Assembly (NCBI RefSeq): GCF_016587375.1
Contig: NZ_BNJG01000001.1
Span: forward strand, 1,364,001-1,428,000
DNA length: 64,000 bases
Source of the DNA: Ktedonobacter robiniae
Lineage (GTDB): Bacteria; Chloroflexota; Ktedonobacteria; Ktedonobacterales; Ktedonobacteraceae
Direction: 5' to 3'
How positions within the stretch are numbered: the first letter of the stretch is position 1; the number at the start of each line of letters is the position of its first letter. A model generated the notes under the pieces. It saw nothing but the letters and a program-made list of their open reading frames with translations, did not search any database and had not been told where the DNA came from. This document shows, piece after piece, positions 43,680-52,873 of the stretch. Position numbers and translations under genes: made by a program.

Positions 43680-46424
43680 TTAGTTGCGAGTCAGCGCCAG
43701 ATTAGAAAAGGCCACCTCAGTATCTTTGAGATACACCAGCATGCCTACCTGCCCCCCCTTTAGCGAGTTATCGCTCTTGTTACCAACCTGCTTGCCATTG
43801 ACATAGAACGTAAATTTATCGTTCTGCACATCAATCTTGATCACATTTTGCTGGTTGTGGTTGCCTTTATACTCGCCCTTGATATCGCCTTCCCAGAGCG
43901 GCTGCTTCCAGGCTGCACCATCATCTGTTCCACGGCTATCGCTATACTTCCAGAACTGGTACTTGCGCCCACCCTTGAAGTTGCGCACATCAAAGAGGTA
44001 GAAACTACGCTTACCCTTGCTATCCTTCTGATAGCGCAGAATCATGCCATACTCATTATGAGCGTCAGAATCATTGTCTTTGATCACATTCATTGTGATC
44101 GTACTGACAAAGGAATCAGGCAGTGAAAAATCCTGCAAAATGGCAGTACTGACATTATTCGACGTATTCTTGACATGATACGCCCCATCTTTAAAGGTAT
44201 AGCCAGGGCCAATTGGCCAGCTATGCGTATTACTATCGAGGGGATCCTCGAAATAGATGTTAGCTGCCTGGGCCGTTGCCGTCACACCCGCCTGGGCGGT
44301 GCTGGTCGCCTGGGCTTTCAAAAGCATTGTATCATGAGGGTTAGACTGTTGAGGGGTAGTATGCGAATTGACTAGCCAGAAGAGACTACCGCCAAAGATG
44401 ATCAATGCAGCTGTAACAATCAAGATAGCCGATTTCAGGCGATTGCTCAACTTTTTTTGCTTTAGATTCTCCTCCTCTGCCTTTAGATCATCCTGCATCT
44501 CGGCGGGCAGCTGGGGTAGCATACCCGTCACATACTGACCAGGCTTGCCCGCGACTGGAATCTTAAAGACCCGGGCAGGTTGGACCAGGCGCATCATGCT
44601 AGTTGTGTTTGAAGCGCCTGGCGTGCTCACCTCGCCAATTGGCGCCAGGAGACCCGTTTTTCCCTGCTCAGGATATTGGGCACCAAAATCAGCAAGCGTG
44701 CCAGTCTTGCCCTGACCAGGCTGTGGCCAGTTGGGCGCGAAGCCCTGCTGCTGTCCCCATCCATCCTGCTGAGGCTGCGGCATCACCCCCTGCTGCTCAT
44801 TATTCATGCCGGTCTGCGCTGGCTCAACAGGCTGCTGAGCAGCGGGTTGCGCCGTCGCGGCATAATTTAATAGGCCCGTAGGCTTGGACCCATAGGAAAA
44901 GAGTGATGAAGAAGCGGGTTGTGAGTTCTGCTCCGCCCCTGGTGAGGAAGGCTGCGCCAGGTTGAATGAGGAGCCTCCGGGCTGAGGCGTCGCCTGGGGC
45001 TTCTCAGATGAGAACTGGCTTAATAGCCCGCCTGCACGAGGAGTGGACGGTGCGCTTCCTCCAAATGAGGACGGCGCCTGCGGAAAATCCTCCTGCGGGA
45101 TCGCGGGCGATTGTTCCGGACCCCAGGGTGGCGTGTACTGGTTAGGCGCTTGATTCTGGTTCTGCGCCAGAAATGTATTAGGCATTCCAAAGGAGGCATC
45201 GCCAAAATTAGTATTTCCTGAAGAGAGGGCCGGGGCCACGGGCGTCGGACGAACCGGAGCAGCCTGCATCTCTGGAGGAAGGATGCCTGTAAAAGAGGGC
45301 ATCGTCATACTCGTCCTGGCGATAAAATCATTGCGCACGGGCGGTTGCGCGGGTTGAGATGCCTGGGCGTTAGCGCCAGGGTCTGCCTGGCCTATGGGAG
45401 CAGGCATAGGTGGAAAAGGGTGCTGCTGTTCAGAAGGCTTCTGAGGCGAGTTCTCGTCTTGTGAAAAATGATTTTGTTGCCACATAGGATCAAACAGACC
45501 TCGCTTGGTAAAAGAAGCATCACCCTGAGCGGCAGGCACTTTAAGAGTCTCGCCAATGGAGACACCAGCCGAGATCAGCGCCTCGCGAAAAGCGCCCGCG
45601 ATCTCACTGGCATTGGCATAGCGATCCTCAGGCCGTTTCGCCAGGGTGCGCAGTATCACCTGCTCAGCCGCCACCGGAAGATCCGGGCGCAGCAAGCGTG
45701 GTGAGGACGGCGGATTATTTAAATGCTGCATGGCCACCTGCATAGGGAGTGCCCCTTTAAAGGGCAGGCTCCCTGTGACCATGTGATAGAGCACGCAGCC
45801 AAGCGAGTAAAGATCAGCACGTATATCGACTGGAGTGCCGATGACTTGCTCAGGCGACATATAGTCGGGCGTGCCCAGAGGGGCTCCAGCCCCCGTCAAG
45901 CGCACTTGCGCGGATTGCCCATCAGAGAGGATTTTCACCAGGCCAAAGTCGGTCAGGACCAGGCGGCCCTCCTGTGTGAGCATCACATTCGCCGGCTTCA
46001 AATCGCGGTGAATGACACCCCTCCCATGGGCGACCTCTAGAGCGGCCGCGAGTTGTTCAAGATAGTTACTGGTTTGTGCCAGGGGCAGGCGTCCCTCGTG
46101 CTCAAGTACATCGCGGAGCGTGCCTCCGCTCAAGTAGGGCATAACCAGGTAGGCCAGCCCATCCTGCTCGCCATATTCATGCACAGGCATGATATTTGGA
46201 TGAACCAGGGAGGCCGCGGCATCCGTCTCGCGCCGGAAGCGCTCCAGGAACGCAGCCTTTTGACCGGGATTGAGCGGCGTAAAAGGGAAGAGCACCTTGA
46301 CCGCAACCTGGCGGCGTGGGCGAGATTGCTGAGCCAGAAAGACGGCTCCCATCCCACCCTGACCGATAAGCTGCTGCAAGGTGCATGTCCCAAGCGCCTT
46401 ACCAATCAAATCCTCTGCGTTCAT
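43680..46424 (-). CDS. Receptor-like Ser/Thr protein kinase with C-terminal jellyroll domain
   Basis: 914 residues. Kinase domain ~10-275 with all motifs: IGQGGMGAVF, VAVKVL, HRDLKPANVML, DFGLVK, MSPEQ and the GTPDYM activation segment. A ~350-residue Gln/Pro-rich linker follows (~300-660), then one helix (~675-695; AILIVTAALIIFGGSLFWLV), and an outer domain (~720-914) rich in beta strands (YFEDPLDSNTHSWPIG, GYTFKDGAYHVKNTS) like a concanavalin/LamG-type jellyroll. It senses an unknown outer ligand. Paralogue of the kinase at 46482, in tandem on the same strand. Confidence 0.92.
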   Translation of the reverse strand: MNAEDLIGKALGTCTLQQLIGQGGMGAVFLAQQSRPRRQVAVKVLFPFTPLNPGQKAAFLERFRRETDAAASLVHPNIMPVHEYGEQDGLAYLVMPYLSGGTLRDVLEHEGRLPLAQTSNYLEQLAAALEVAHGRGVIHRDLKPANVMLTQEGRLVLTDFGLVKILSDGQSAQVRLTGAGAPLGTPDYMSPEQVIGTPVDIRADLYSLGCVLYHMVTGSLPFKGALPMQVAMQHLNNPPSSPRLLRPDLPVAAEQVILRTLAKRPEDRYANASEIAGAFREALISAGVSIGETLKVPAAQGDASFTKRGLFDPMWQQNHFSQDENSPQKPSEQQHPFPPMPAPIGQADPGANAQASQPAQPPVRNDFIARTSMTMPSFTGILPPEMQAAPVRPTPVAPALSSGNTNFGDASFGMPNTFLAQNQNQAPNQYTPPWGPEQSPAIPQEDFPQAPSSFGGSAPSTPRAGGLLSQFSSEKPQATPQPGGSSFNLAQPSSPGAEQNSQPASSSLFSYGSKPTGLLNYAATAQPAAQQPVEPAQTGMNNEQQGVMPQPQQDGWGQQQGFAPNWPQPGQGKTGTLADFGAQYPEQGKTGLLAPIGEVSTPGASNTTSMMRLVQPARVFKIPVAGKPGQYVTGMLPQLPAEMQDDLKAEEENLKQKKLSNRLKSAILIVTAALIIFGGSLFWLVNSHTTPQQSNPHDTMLLKAQATSTAQAGVTATAQAANIYFEDPLDSNTHSWPIGPGYTFKDGAYHVKNTSNNVSTAILQDFSLPDSFVSTITMNVIKDNDSDAHNEYGMILRYQKDSKGKRSFYLFDVRNFKGGRKYQFWKYSDSRGTDDGAAWKQPLWEGDIKGEYKGNHNQQNVIKIDVQNDKFTFYVNGKQVGNKSDNSLKGGQVGMLVYLKDTEVAFSNLALTRN

Positions 46425-46481
46425 ACGACGACCTGCCTCTTACATGTAGATGAATAGGAACGGACCAGTGATGCCCCAAAA

Positions 46482-48911
46482 CTAGTGCGTAGGATTGTTT
46501 ACCCCGCGCGTTACTAAAAGGTTTCTAAAGGCAACTTCCGAGTTTTTGAGGTTCACAATCATACCCACCATGCCAGTAGCATAGGAGTTATCAGTGGCAT
46601 CCATTACCTTCTTCCCATTGACCCAGAAGGTAAATTTGTTGCCATCCATCGTCGCGGTGAGCGTGTTCGTCGCGTTCGCGTCCCGCCCAATCTTAAACTC
46701 ATTCCCAAGATTGACGTTCTTCCCAATCTGCTGCCAGAACTTATTCTTATCGCCCGAGCTATCATCGTATTTCCAGAAGCGGTAGTAGCCACCTTTTTTA
46801 TTTAAGACCTCGAAGGTGTAAAAGTGGGTAACCTGCTTCTTGTTTTGCATGGACTGCGAGAAGCGGAAGATCAGGCCAAAGGTATTGACCTCTGAGTTAT
46901 CGTCGCCAGCGATCTGGCGCATTGAGAGTGAATATGTGATAGGGCCATTAAAGGGCGAGGTCTCCAGGAGACTAATACCGCTAGCATCGGTATGGTTCGT
47001 GATATGATAAGCCCCATCCTTAAAGGCATACATATCTGCTGGCGTTTCAGGCCAATCATGCGCGTTATGGTCCAGGGGATCTTGAATCAGGATATTGGAA
47101 TTGGTTGGTGCCCCCGAGGTCTTCTGCGTACTCGTCACACTGCTATTGCTAGTATTGTTCTGTGGAACCTGGCTCGAACGATTATGCATAAACCAGAACA
47201 TACCGGCCCCAACCAGTAGAATCAGCACAGTCGCCACCGAGATGGAGATGATTTTTACCCCCAACGAGGCTCCCGAGCGCTCAGAAATCTTCTCATCGGC
47301 GGGAATCACAGGCAGAATGCCGGTCACGTAGCGACCAGGCTGGCCCGCAACAGGCACCTTCACGACTTTTACCGGCCCGGTGAGCTTGACTGTTTCGTTA
47401 TTGCCATTGGTAAGCGTCAGCGCGCCCGTGCCCTGCTGCTTGTTGATCGACATCAGCGAGCCAGTGTTTGTGCGCAGAGCGCCTGTGTTCTGTTGGCCCG
47501 AAGGCGCGATCAACGTACCCGTGTTACGCTTTACCATACCCGCTGACTCAGGCTGAGGAGCCAGGGGCGTCGAGGGCAACAGAGAAGCGGCGAACTGCGT
47601 ACTAAAATCCTGCTGCGGCGCCTGTGTCATAGTAGAGAATTGCTCAGGCATCTGCTGCGCCATTTCATTCTTTGGCGTACCATTCACCAGGGGAAATTTT
47701 CCCGTACGCGAGAGCAGGCCACCGGCAGGGCGCGAGGCCTCTATCGGCAGAGGAGAGAGCGGATCAGCGGGAGCGACTGCTGGCGCATCGGCAATACCAG
47801 GAGCACGTGCCAGCAGGCCACCACCAACGGGACTGACCTGGCCAAGCTTCTTCGAGGGCAGGACGCCGGGTCTAAACTGGCCCCTGGCTGCAGGAGCAGA
47901 CGGCTCAGCCTGAGGAGCGGGAGCGGTTGGTCCAGGGACTGTCTGGATGCGCGCGCTATGCCGTGCAGGCTCAAGCATGCCTTTGGGAATAAAAATGCGC
48001 CCTGTATTGGAGGTAACACCATTCAACAGTGGACTCACACCAAGCTGGACGCCTGAGCTCTGCAAGGCATTACGGAAAGAGATAGCGAAATCGACCGCGG
48101 TCGTATAGCGATCAACCGGCTTTTTAGCCAGGGCCTTCAACAAGACCTGGGCCGCGGCCAGGGGCAAGTCTGGACGTAAAGCCTGGGGCGAGGGTGGTGG
48201 AACCTGCAACTGCTGGGCGGCAATCTGCATAGGCGTCTCTCCCTGGAAGGGAGTTGTTCCCGTGAGCATCTGAAAGAGAATCACACCCAGAGAGTAGAGA
48301 TCGGCGCGTTGATCAACATCGCTGCCAATGACCTGTTCGGGCGCCATATAATCGGGCGTGCCAACTGGCACCCCTTCGCCAGTCAGGCGAACCTGGGGGG
48401 CATAGCCCTCGCCCACAATCTTCACCAGGCCAAAATCGGTCAATAAGAGACGCCCCTCGGGGGTCAGCAGAATATTGGCTGGCTTAATATCGCGGTGAAT
48501 AACCCCGTGATCATGCGCGTGATCAAGAGCCGCGGCCAGTTGTTCGAGATAGTGCGTAGCTTTATCAAGCGGCAGGGGTCCAAAGCGCTCCAATTCGTCG
48601 CGGAGCGTACCGCCGCTGATGTAGGGCATAACCAGGTAGGCAATCCCATCCTGCTCACCATATTCATGGACAGGCGTAATATTAGGATGATCCAGCGAGG
48701 CCGCGGCATCCGTCTCGCGGCGAAAACGCTCCAGGAACGCCGCTAGCTGATTAGGATTCAAGGGCGACATCGGCATCAGCACTTTTACGGCAACCTGGCG
48801 GCGCGGGCGTGACTGCTGCGCCTGGTAGACAGCGCCCATGCCTCCCTGACCGATGAGCCTCTGGAGCGTACAGGTCCCCAGCACTCTTCCTATCAAAGCT
48901 TCTGCGTTCAT
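46482..48911 (-). CDS. Receptor-like Ser/Thr protein kinase, paralogue of the adjacent kinase
   Basis: 809 residues. Kinase domain ~10-275 (IGQGGMGAVY, VAVKVL, HRDIKPANILL, DFGLVK, MAPEQ). The juxtamembrane linker (~300-560) is shorter than in the neighbour and has Thr-Gly repeats (NTGTL, NTGAL, NTGSL). One helix (~580-600; IISISVATVLILLVGAGMFW), then an outer domain (~635-800) similar to the paralogue: ILIQDPLDHNAHDWPETPAD, YAFKDGAYHITNHTD, FWKYDDSSG. The kinase and outer halves are conserved between the pair while the linker has diverged, as after duplication. Confidence 0.92.
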   Translation of the reverse strand: MNAEALIGRVLGTCTLQRLIGQGGMGAVYQAQQSRPRRQVAVKVLMPMSPLNPNQLAAFLERFRRETDAAASLDHPNITPVHEYGEQDGIAYLVMPYISGGTLRDELERFGPLPLDKATHYLEQLAAALDHAHDHGVIHRDIKPANILLTPEGRLLLTDFGLVKIVGEGYAPQVRLTGEGVPVGTPDYMAPEQVIGSDVDQRADLYSLGVILFQMLTGTTPFQGETPMQIAAQQLQVPPPSPQALRPDLPLAAAQVLLKALAKKPVDRYTTAVDFAISFRNALQSSGVQLGVSPLLNGVTSNTGRIFIPKGMLEPARHSARIQTVPGPTAPAPQAEPSAPAARGQFRPGVLPSKKLGQVSPVGGGLLARAPGIADAPAVAPADPLSPLPIEASRPAGGLLSRTGKFPLVNGTPKNEMAQQMPEQFSTMTQAPQQDFSTQFAASLLPSTPLAPQPESAGMVKRNTGTLIAPSGQQNTGALRTNTGSLMSINKQQGTGALTLTNGNNETVKLTGPVKVVKVPVAGQPGRYVTGILPVIPADEKISERSGASLGVKIISISVATVLILLVGAGMFWFMHNRSSQVPQNNTSNSSVTSTQKTSGAPTNSNILIQDPLDHNAHDWPETPADMYAFKDGAYHITNHTDASGISLLETSPFNGPITYSLSMRQIAGDDNSEVNTFGLIFRFSQSMQNKKQVTHFYTFEVLNKKGGYYRFWKYDDSSGDKNKFWQQIGKNVNLGNEFKIGRDANATNTLTATMDGNKFTFWVNGKKVMDATDNSYATGMVGMIVNLKNSEVAFRNLLVTRGVNNPTH

Positions 48912-49311
48912 TCTAAAACCTACCCCTTTTCCTGCTCACAAATACAATCGCTAGCTAGTCTTCGTCCTTCGATCTATTGCGATCCGCGTGGGCAACGTGA
49001 TCCATCACACCTGCATCCTCTACCCACCGCATCTTTATCAGCCACTAGAGATATTTGTACCTTTGTACATATTATTCAACTTGGCTGGTTCTGACAACTT
49101 CTAGGCCCTGTAGGCATGACCAAAGTAATGTTTCTTTTGGCGCTCAACCGACAAGAAACACTTTACGCTAAAGCTCACTCAAGGATGTATCTCGGTAGCG
49201 TATGTTATAACAGCGTTTGTTATGACATCTCAAAGCTCTCCGGTAGCGCGCACTATTATAGTAAACGGGCGAGTAAGCAAAATGGTAGGAAATAGGGAAA
49301 AGAGGGCTAGT
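48912..49311. other. Intergenic region upstream of the receptor kinases
   Basis: 400 bp. It should hold the promoter of the kinase pair. An imperfect palindrome TGTTATAACA-N5-TGTTATGACA is near 49203-49227. No gene seen. Confidence 0.45.
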
Positions 49312-49376
49312 GACTGAATATGCATGAGGCCCCCTTCACCACAAAATGGCGGAGGGGGCCTCATGCATATTCAGTC
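49312..49376. terminator. Terminator with a 24-bp perfect stem
   Basis: Arms 49312-49335 and 49353-49376, 17-nt loop; the helicase stop codon touches the right arm. Confidence 0.8.
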
Positions 49377-52051
49377 TATACTTCTCCGACGAAGGTTTGG
49401 GAGTCGTGCAGGCCGGTTGAGTCACGATCCTCTTCCGCGTCGAGCGGAAGCACGCTATCCTCGATCTGCACAGACATCGAGGGTACCATGCGACTCTGTA
49501 TGATAATGCCACGTAGCAGGGAAGAGGCGGCCTGCGCGAAGAGGGGGCGTAGGGCAGCCAGGCGCTCGCGTTGCTGTTGCAGTTCGGTCAATTGCGCTTG
49601 CGTGTGTGAGGCCACATTCCGCTCGTTCATCACGCCATCCGTCATCAGCGGCACCACTTTATCCCAGGCCTCCTTCATGTCGGCCACCTGGCCAACTGCG
49701 GCCTGGACTTGCTGGAGCAAGTCAATGGTCTGGTTGAGCAGCATCAGGATATCGCCCTCTGCCAGCTCGATCCGGTTAAGAAGCGCATTCAAGGACATGC
49801 CACGTGACCAGGCAAAGGCCACGCCGTGGAACTCTGGCTGGATACTCGGTGAAAAGTTAATCCCGGCCCGCTCCTCGATGCCATGGACATGTTGCAGTAC
49901 CTGGTAGAGATCGCGCCGCACGCGCGCGAGGCGCGACGCCAGGACATTCCGATTATGCAGGCGCTTATCATTGCTGAAAGTGAACCAGCTACAGATCTCG
50001 GCGACCTCGTTGGGCGACATGCCATCGAAGATACCGCGCATTATCATCTCGACCAGCATGATACCAGCGGGATGGAAGATACCGCGCAGAAGGCGCCCCT
50101 TCAGCGTCAACTCATCGTTCTGGCCGATATGGCCAAGTGCCCGCAAGGCGAAGATCGTGCCATCCAGTTCGGCGGCGCCCGCCCGGCTGAGTGGGTAGGA
50201 GCCGATGCGCTGGCGGCGCTTTTCTAGCGCCTCAAACGCGCCCTCAGAGGCCGCCCCTTTCTTCTTGCCCGACTTGCGCGCCTTCTGATAGCGCTTCTCC
50301 AGGCGATGATACTCGTTCAGCTCCCATATGAGGTAGCGCTGGTACTCGCGCAGGCTGGAGGCGCAGATGCGACGCAGATGTTGCACATCTCCTGGCCGCC
50401 AGAGGTTGAGCACCGAGTTATAGCGAATGACAAATGAGCTAGTGACGGGTAGCATCTCGCCCGTGATGCGCTGAAATGCATCCTCGAAAGGCTCCCAGGG
50501 TGAGTAGGGGATAACTGCCGAGCCGCGCACATCCATGCCGCGACGTCCAGCACGCCCGGTCAACTGACGGTATTCATTGGGCGTGAGCAGGCGCATCTCC
50601 TGACCATCGAACTTGCTGAGGCTGCCCACCACAACGGTACGAGCTGGCATGTTCACGCCCAGGGCCAGGGTATCGGTCGCGAAGACGGCTCGCAGGTGTC
50701 CCTGGGCAAAGAGCGTCTCCACTAGTACCTTCAGTCCCGGCAGCAGACCGGCATGATGGAAGGCGATTCCACGCGGAAGCATGTTCGTCAGGGAGAGCAC
50801 CTGTTGCAGGTTGCGATCCTCGGGCGGCAGGCGATCTAACCAGATCCCAATTTCTTCGCGGATAAAGGCCTCTTCCTCGGGGGTCGTAAAGCTATGGAGA
50901 GAGGCGCTCGTGGCGGCCTCTTCCACCACACGACGACCAGGCAAGAAGTAGAGACAGGGCAGCATATCGGCGTTGCGAAGCGCGGTCAATGTCTCACCTG
51001 GCTCGGGGGCCTTGAAGAACTGGCGCTGACGTGGCCGCACGGGGCGATCTTCCGCCTCACTGCCCTCTTCAGTATTGGGAGCAGCATGCGCCGACGCTGT
51101 AGAGGGAGCAGACGAGTGCTGCTGCGCGCGCGAGGTGCTTGGTTTGCCCCGACGCTCGGCTCGGCGTCGCTGCTCGCGGTTGGGCACGCGCCCCTTACGC
51201 CGATTCTCCTGCTTATCCCAAAACTCCTCGGTGACGGCCTCCTCGTCAACCTCGCCCTCTTCATCGTCGTCATACACGTAGATACGTCGGCGATTCATCA
51301 TCTGCGCGATCTTGGCCTCGCCACCGACTCTGGGGAAACGATTGACGCGGTTCCCCTCGGCATCCTGCACCAGGTGAATCTTATCGCCATAGTAATAATA
51401 GTGCTCCAGCGGGACTGCGCGCTGCTCGTGAAAGACCAGTGAGATGGGGCGATGCACACGACTGATCCAGCTTGCCAGGTCTTCAGCGTTGCTAACCGTG
51501 GCGGAGAGGCCCACCAGTTGCACATGTTTAGGTGAGCAGATGATCGCCTCCTCCCAGACGGGGCCGCGATCAAAGTCACTCAAGTAATGCAGCTCGTCAA
51601 AGACCACAAAGCCGACATCACGCAGCTCGCTGGCATCAAGGCGCTCACCGTTGGCGAAGCGCTCGCCTCCATCTTCCAGCAGCATATTGCGATAGACCTC
51701 GGTCGTCATAATCACAATCGAGGCATGGCTATGCTCCACAATATCGCCAGTCACCAGGCCAACATTGTCATAGCCGTATAGCTCGCGCATATCACGATAC
51801 TTCTGGTTCGAGAGGGCCTTAAGAGGGGTTGTATAAATGATACGTTGCCCACGCTTTTGTGCTAACCAGACAGCGAACTCAGCGACCAGGGTCTTACCAG
51901 TTCCGGTAGGAGCAGCTACCATAACAGAGCGCCCATCCAGCAGATGAGCCACAGCCTCTAGCTGAAAATCATCGATGGGAAAGGGATAGCGAGCAGCAAA
52001 ATCTTCGATTGCGGCCTGGTTCACACGCCCGGCCTCCACGTATTCGTCCAT
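49376..52051 (-). CDS. Ski2/Mtr4-like DExH-box RNA helicase
   Basis: 891 residues. Motifs: APTGTGKT (I), TTPLKALSNQKYRD (Ia), FDELHYLSD (II, DELH), GLSAT (III), GVNMPARTVVV (V) and QLTGRAGRRGMD (VI). C-terminal ~250 residues form a DSHCT-like domain (NEVAEICSWFTFSNDKRL). Between motif III and IV is an inserted acidic then basic stretch (~245-340; YDDDEEGEVDEEAVTEEF, RRKGRVPNREQRRRAERRG) that is probably a flexible RNA-binding loop. The Ski2/Mtr4 class unwinds RNA for degradation or processing. Confidence 0.9.
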   Translation of the reverse strand: MDEYVEAGRVNQAAIEDFAARYPFPIDDFQLEAVAHLLDGRSVMVAAPTGTGKTLVAEFAVWLAQKRGQRIIYTTPLKALSNQKYRDMRELYGYDNVGLVTGDIVEHSHASIVIMTTEVYRNMLLEDGGERFANGERLDASELRDVGFVVFDELHYLSDFDRGPVWEEAIICSPKHVQLVGLSATVSNAEDLASWISRVHRPISLVFHEQRAVPLEHYYYYGDKIHLVQDAEGNRVNRFPRVGGEAKIAQMMNRRRIYVYDDDEEGEVDEEAVTEEFWDKQENRRKGRVPNREQRRRAERRGKPSTSRAQQHSSAPSTASAHAAPNTEEGSEAEDRPVRPRQRQFFKAPEPGETLTALRNADMLPCLYFLPGRRVVEEAATSASLHSFTTPEEEAFIREEIGIWLDRLPPEDRNLQQVLSLTNMLPRGIAFHHAGLLPGLKVLVETLFAQGHLRAVFATDTLALGVNMPARTVVVGSLSKFDGQEMRLLTPNEYRQLTGRAGRRGMDVRGSAVIPYSPWEPFEDAFQRITGEMLPVTSSFVIRYNSVLNLWRPGDVQHLRRICASSLREYQRYLIWELNEYHRLEKRYQKARKSGKKKGAASEGAFEALEKRRQRIGSYPLSRAGAAELDGTIFALRALGHIGQNDELTLKGRLLRGIFHPAGIMLVEMIMRGIFDGMSPNEVAEICSWFTFSNDKRLHNRNVLASRLARVRRDLYQVLQHVHGIEERAGINFSPSIQPEFHGVAFAWSRGMSLNALLNRIELAEGDILMLLNQTIDLLQQVQAAVGQVADMKEAWDKVVPLMTDGVMNERNVASHTQAQLTELQQQRERLAALRPLFAQAASSLLRGIIIQSRMVPSMSVQIEDSVLPLDAEEDRDSTGLHDSQTFVGEV

Positions 52052-52315
52052 GCGCCTTTTTCTTTACAGTTTCAAACGTTCGCAATATTGATCTCCATTG
52101 TAACATGCAGCGGGGGTCTGAACAAGCAGGACGATTGTCGAGGCAAGCTGGGCAAATATCCCACGAATGTGTAGGACAAACACCCAGCATGGTTATCACC
52201 TTATGGAAGCGCCCATCGTATTGTGTATAGTAAGAGTTTTCTTGCCAGGTGGCTGGTGGTTTCGACGCAGAGATATTATTCGCTACACAGCAGACAAGTA
52301 TGTAGGAGGTACAGC

Positions 52316-52456
52316 ATGGAGAAACGCGAGTCAAAAGGCCCAGTAGGCAAAACCCTGGCTGTAGTCTATGGCGCGGTCGCGGCCTTCACAGCCATCTCGA
52401 TCATTGTCCCCATCTGGATGGAGAAACTAGAGCAGCGCGCTAGTCGCAAGAGGTAG
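52316..52456 (+). CDS. 46-residue single-pass membrane protein
   Basis: ATG 52316 behind ATGTAGGAGGTACAGC, a consensus site that decides the start. Sequence: basic N-terminus (MEKRESKGPVGK), one helix (~13-35; TLAVVYGAVAAFTAISIIVP), basic tail (KLEQRASRKR). A real small gene ended by a very long terminator. No family recognised. Confidence 0.75.
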   Translation: MEKRESKGPVGKTLAVVYGAVAAFTAISIIVPIWMEKLEQRASRKR

Positions 52457-52458
52457 AT

Positions 52459-52526
52459 ATAAGTAGTGTGTGATGCAGCAACTGCCGGGCTGAAGCCCGG
52501 CAGTTGCTGCATCACACACTACTTAT
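52459..52526. terminator. Terminator with a 32-bp perfect stem
   Basis: Arms 52459-52490 and 52495-52526, 4-nt loop, immediately after the small membrane protein gene. Confidence 0.85.
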
Positions 52527-52551
52527 TCCATAACCAAAGGTGGGAGAGGGA

Positions 52552-52580
52552 TTGAATCTTGGAGCCTGGGTGTTTATACT
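52552..52580 (+). promoter_or_regulatory. Promoter of the T-box-glyS unit
   Basis: TTGAAT (52552-52557), 17-bp spacer, TATACT (52575-52580). Start expected near 52587, just before the T-box stem I. Confidence 0.7.
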
Positions 52581-52586
52581 ATAGGA

Positions 52587-52856
52587 AGACAATAAGAGAA
52601 ATATGCGCCAGCGTTGATAAAGAAGAGTAACCTGCGCGAGATACCAGCGAGCCGACGGAGGGTGCGAGGTCGGCAATCAACAGCAGGTGAAGGGCGCTTT
52701 GGAGCTGGCTTTGGATTCCATAAAGAGTGGCTTCACTGATTTGTGGTGAAGAAGCAGGGTGGAACCGCGCATGTCGCCAGAGCGTTGTAGTGGCCCCAGG
52801 CCCACACTGGCAACATTCGTCCCTGGGCGGAGAGAAGACGCCTGGGGATTTTTTAT
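52587..52856 (+). promoter_or_regulatory. T-box riboswitch controlling glyS (glycine)
   Basis: Leader of ~270 nt with the T-box motif at 52754-52770 (AGGGTGGAACCGCG core), a stem I region at ~52600-52720 with an apical GCCGAC/GTCGGC hairpin (52651-52674), and the sequence GTGAAGGGCGCTTTGGAG, where GGC (52693-52695) is the likely glycine specifier. The terminator hairpin (arms 52820-52829 and 52839-52848) ends in TTTTTT. Uncharged tRNA-Gly would bind the specifier and T-box, favour the antiterminator (GCAGGG with CGTCCCTG) and allow glyS transcription. Confidence 0.9.
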
Positions 52857-52873
52857 GTGGAGGTTCACCACTC

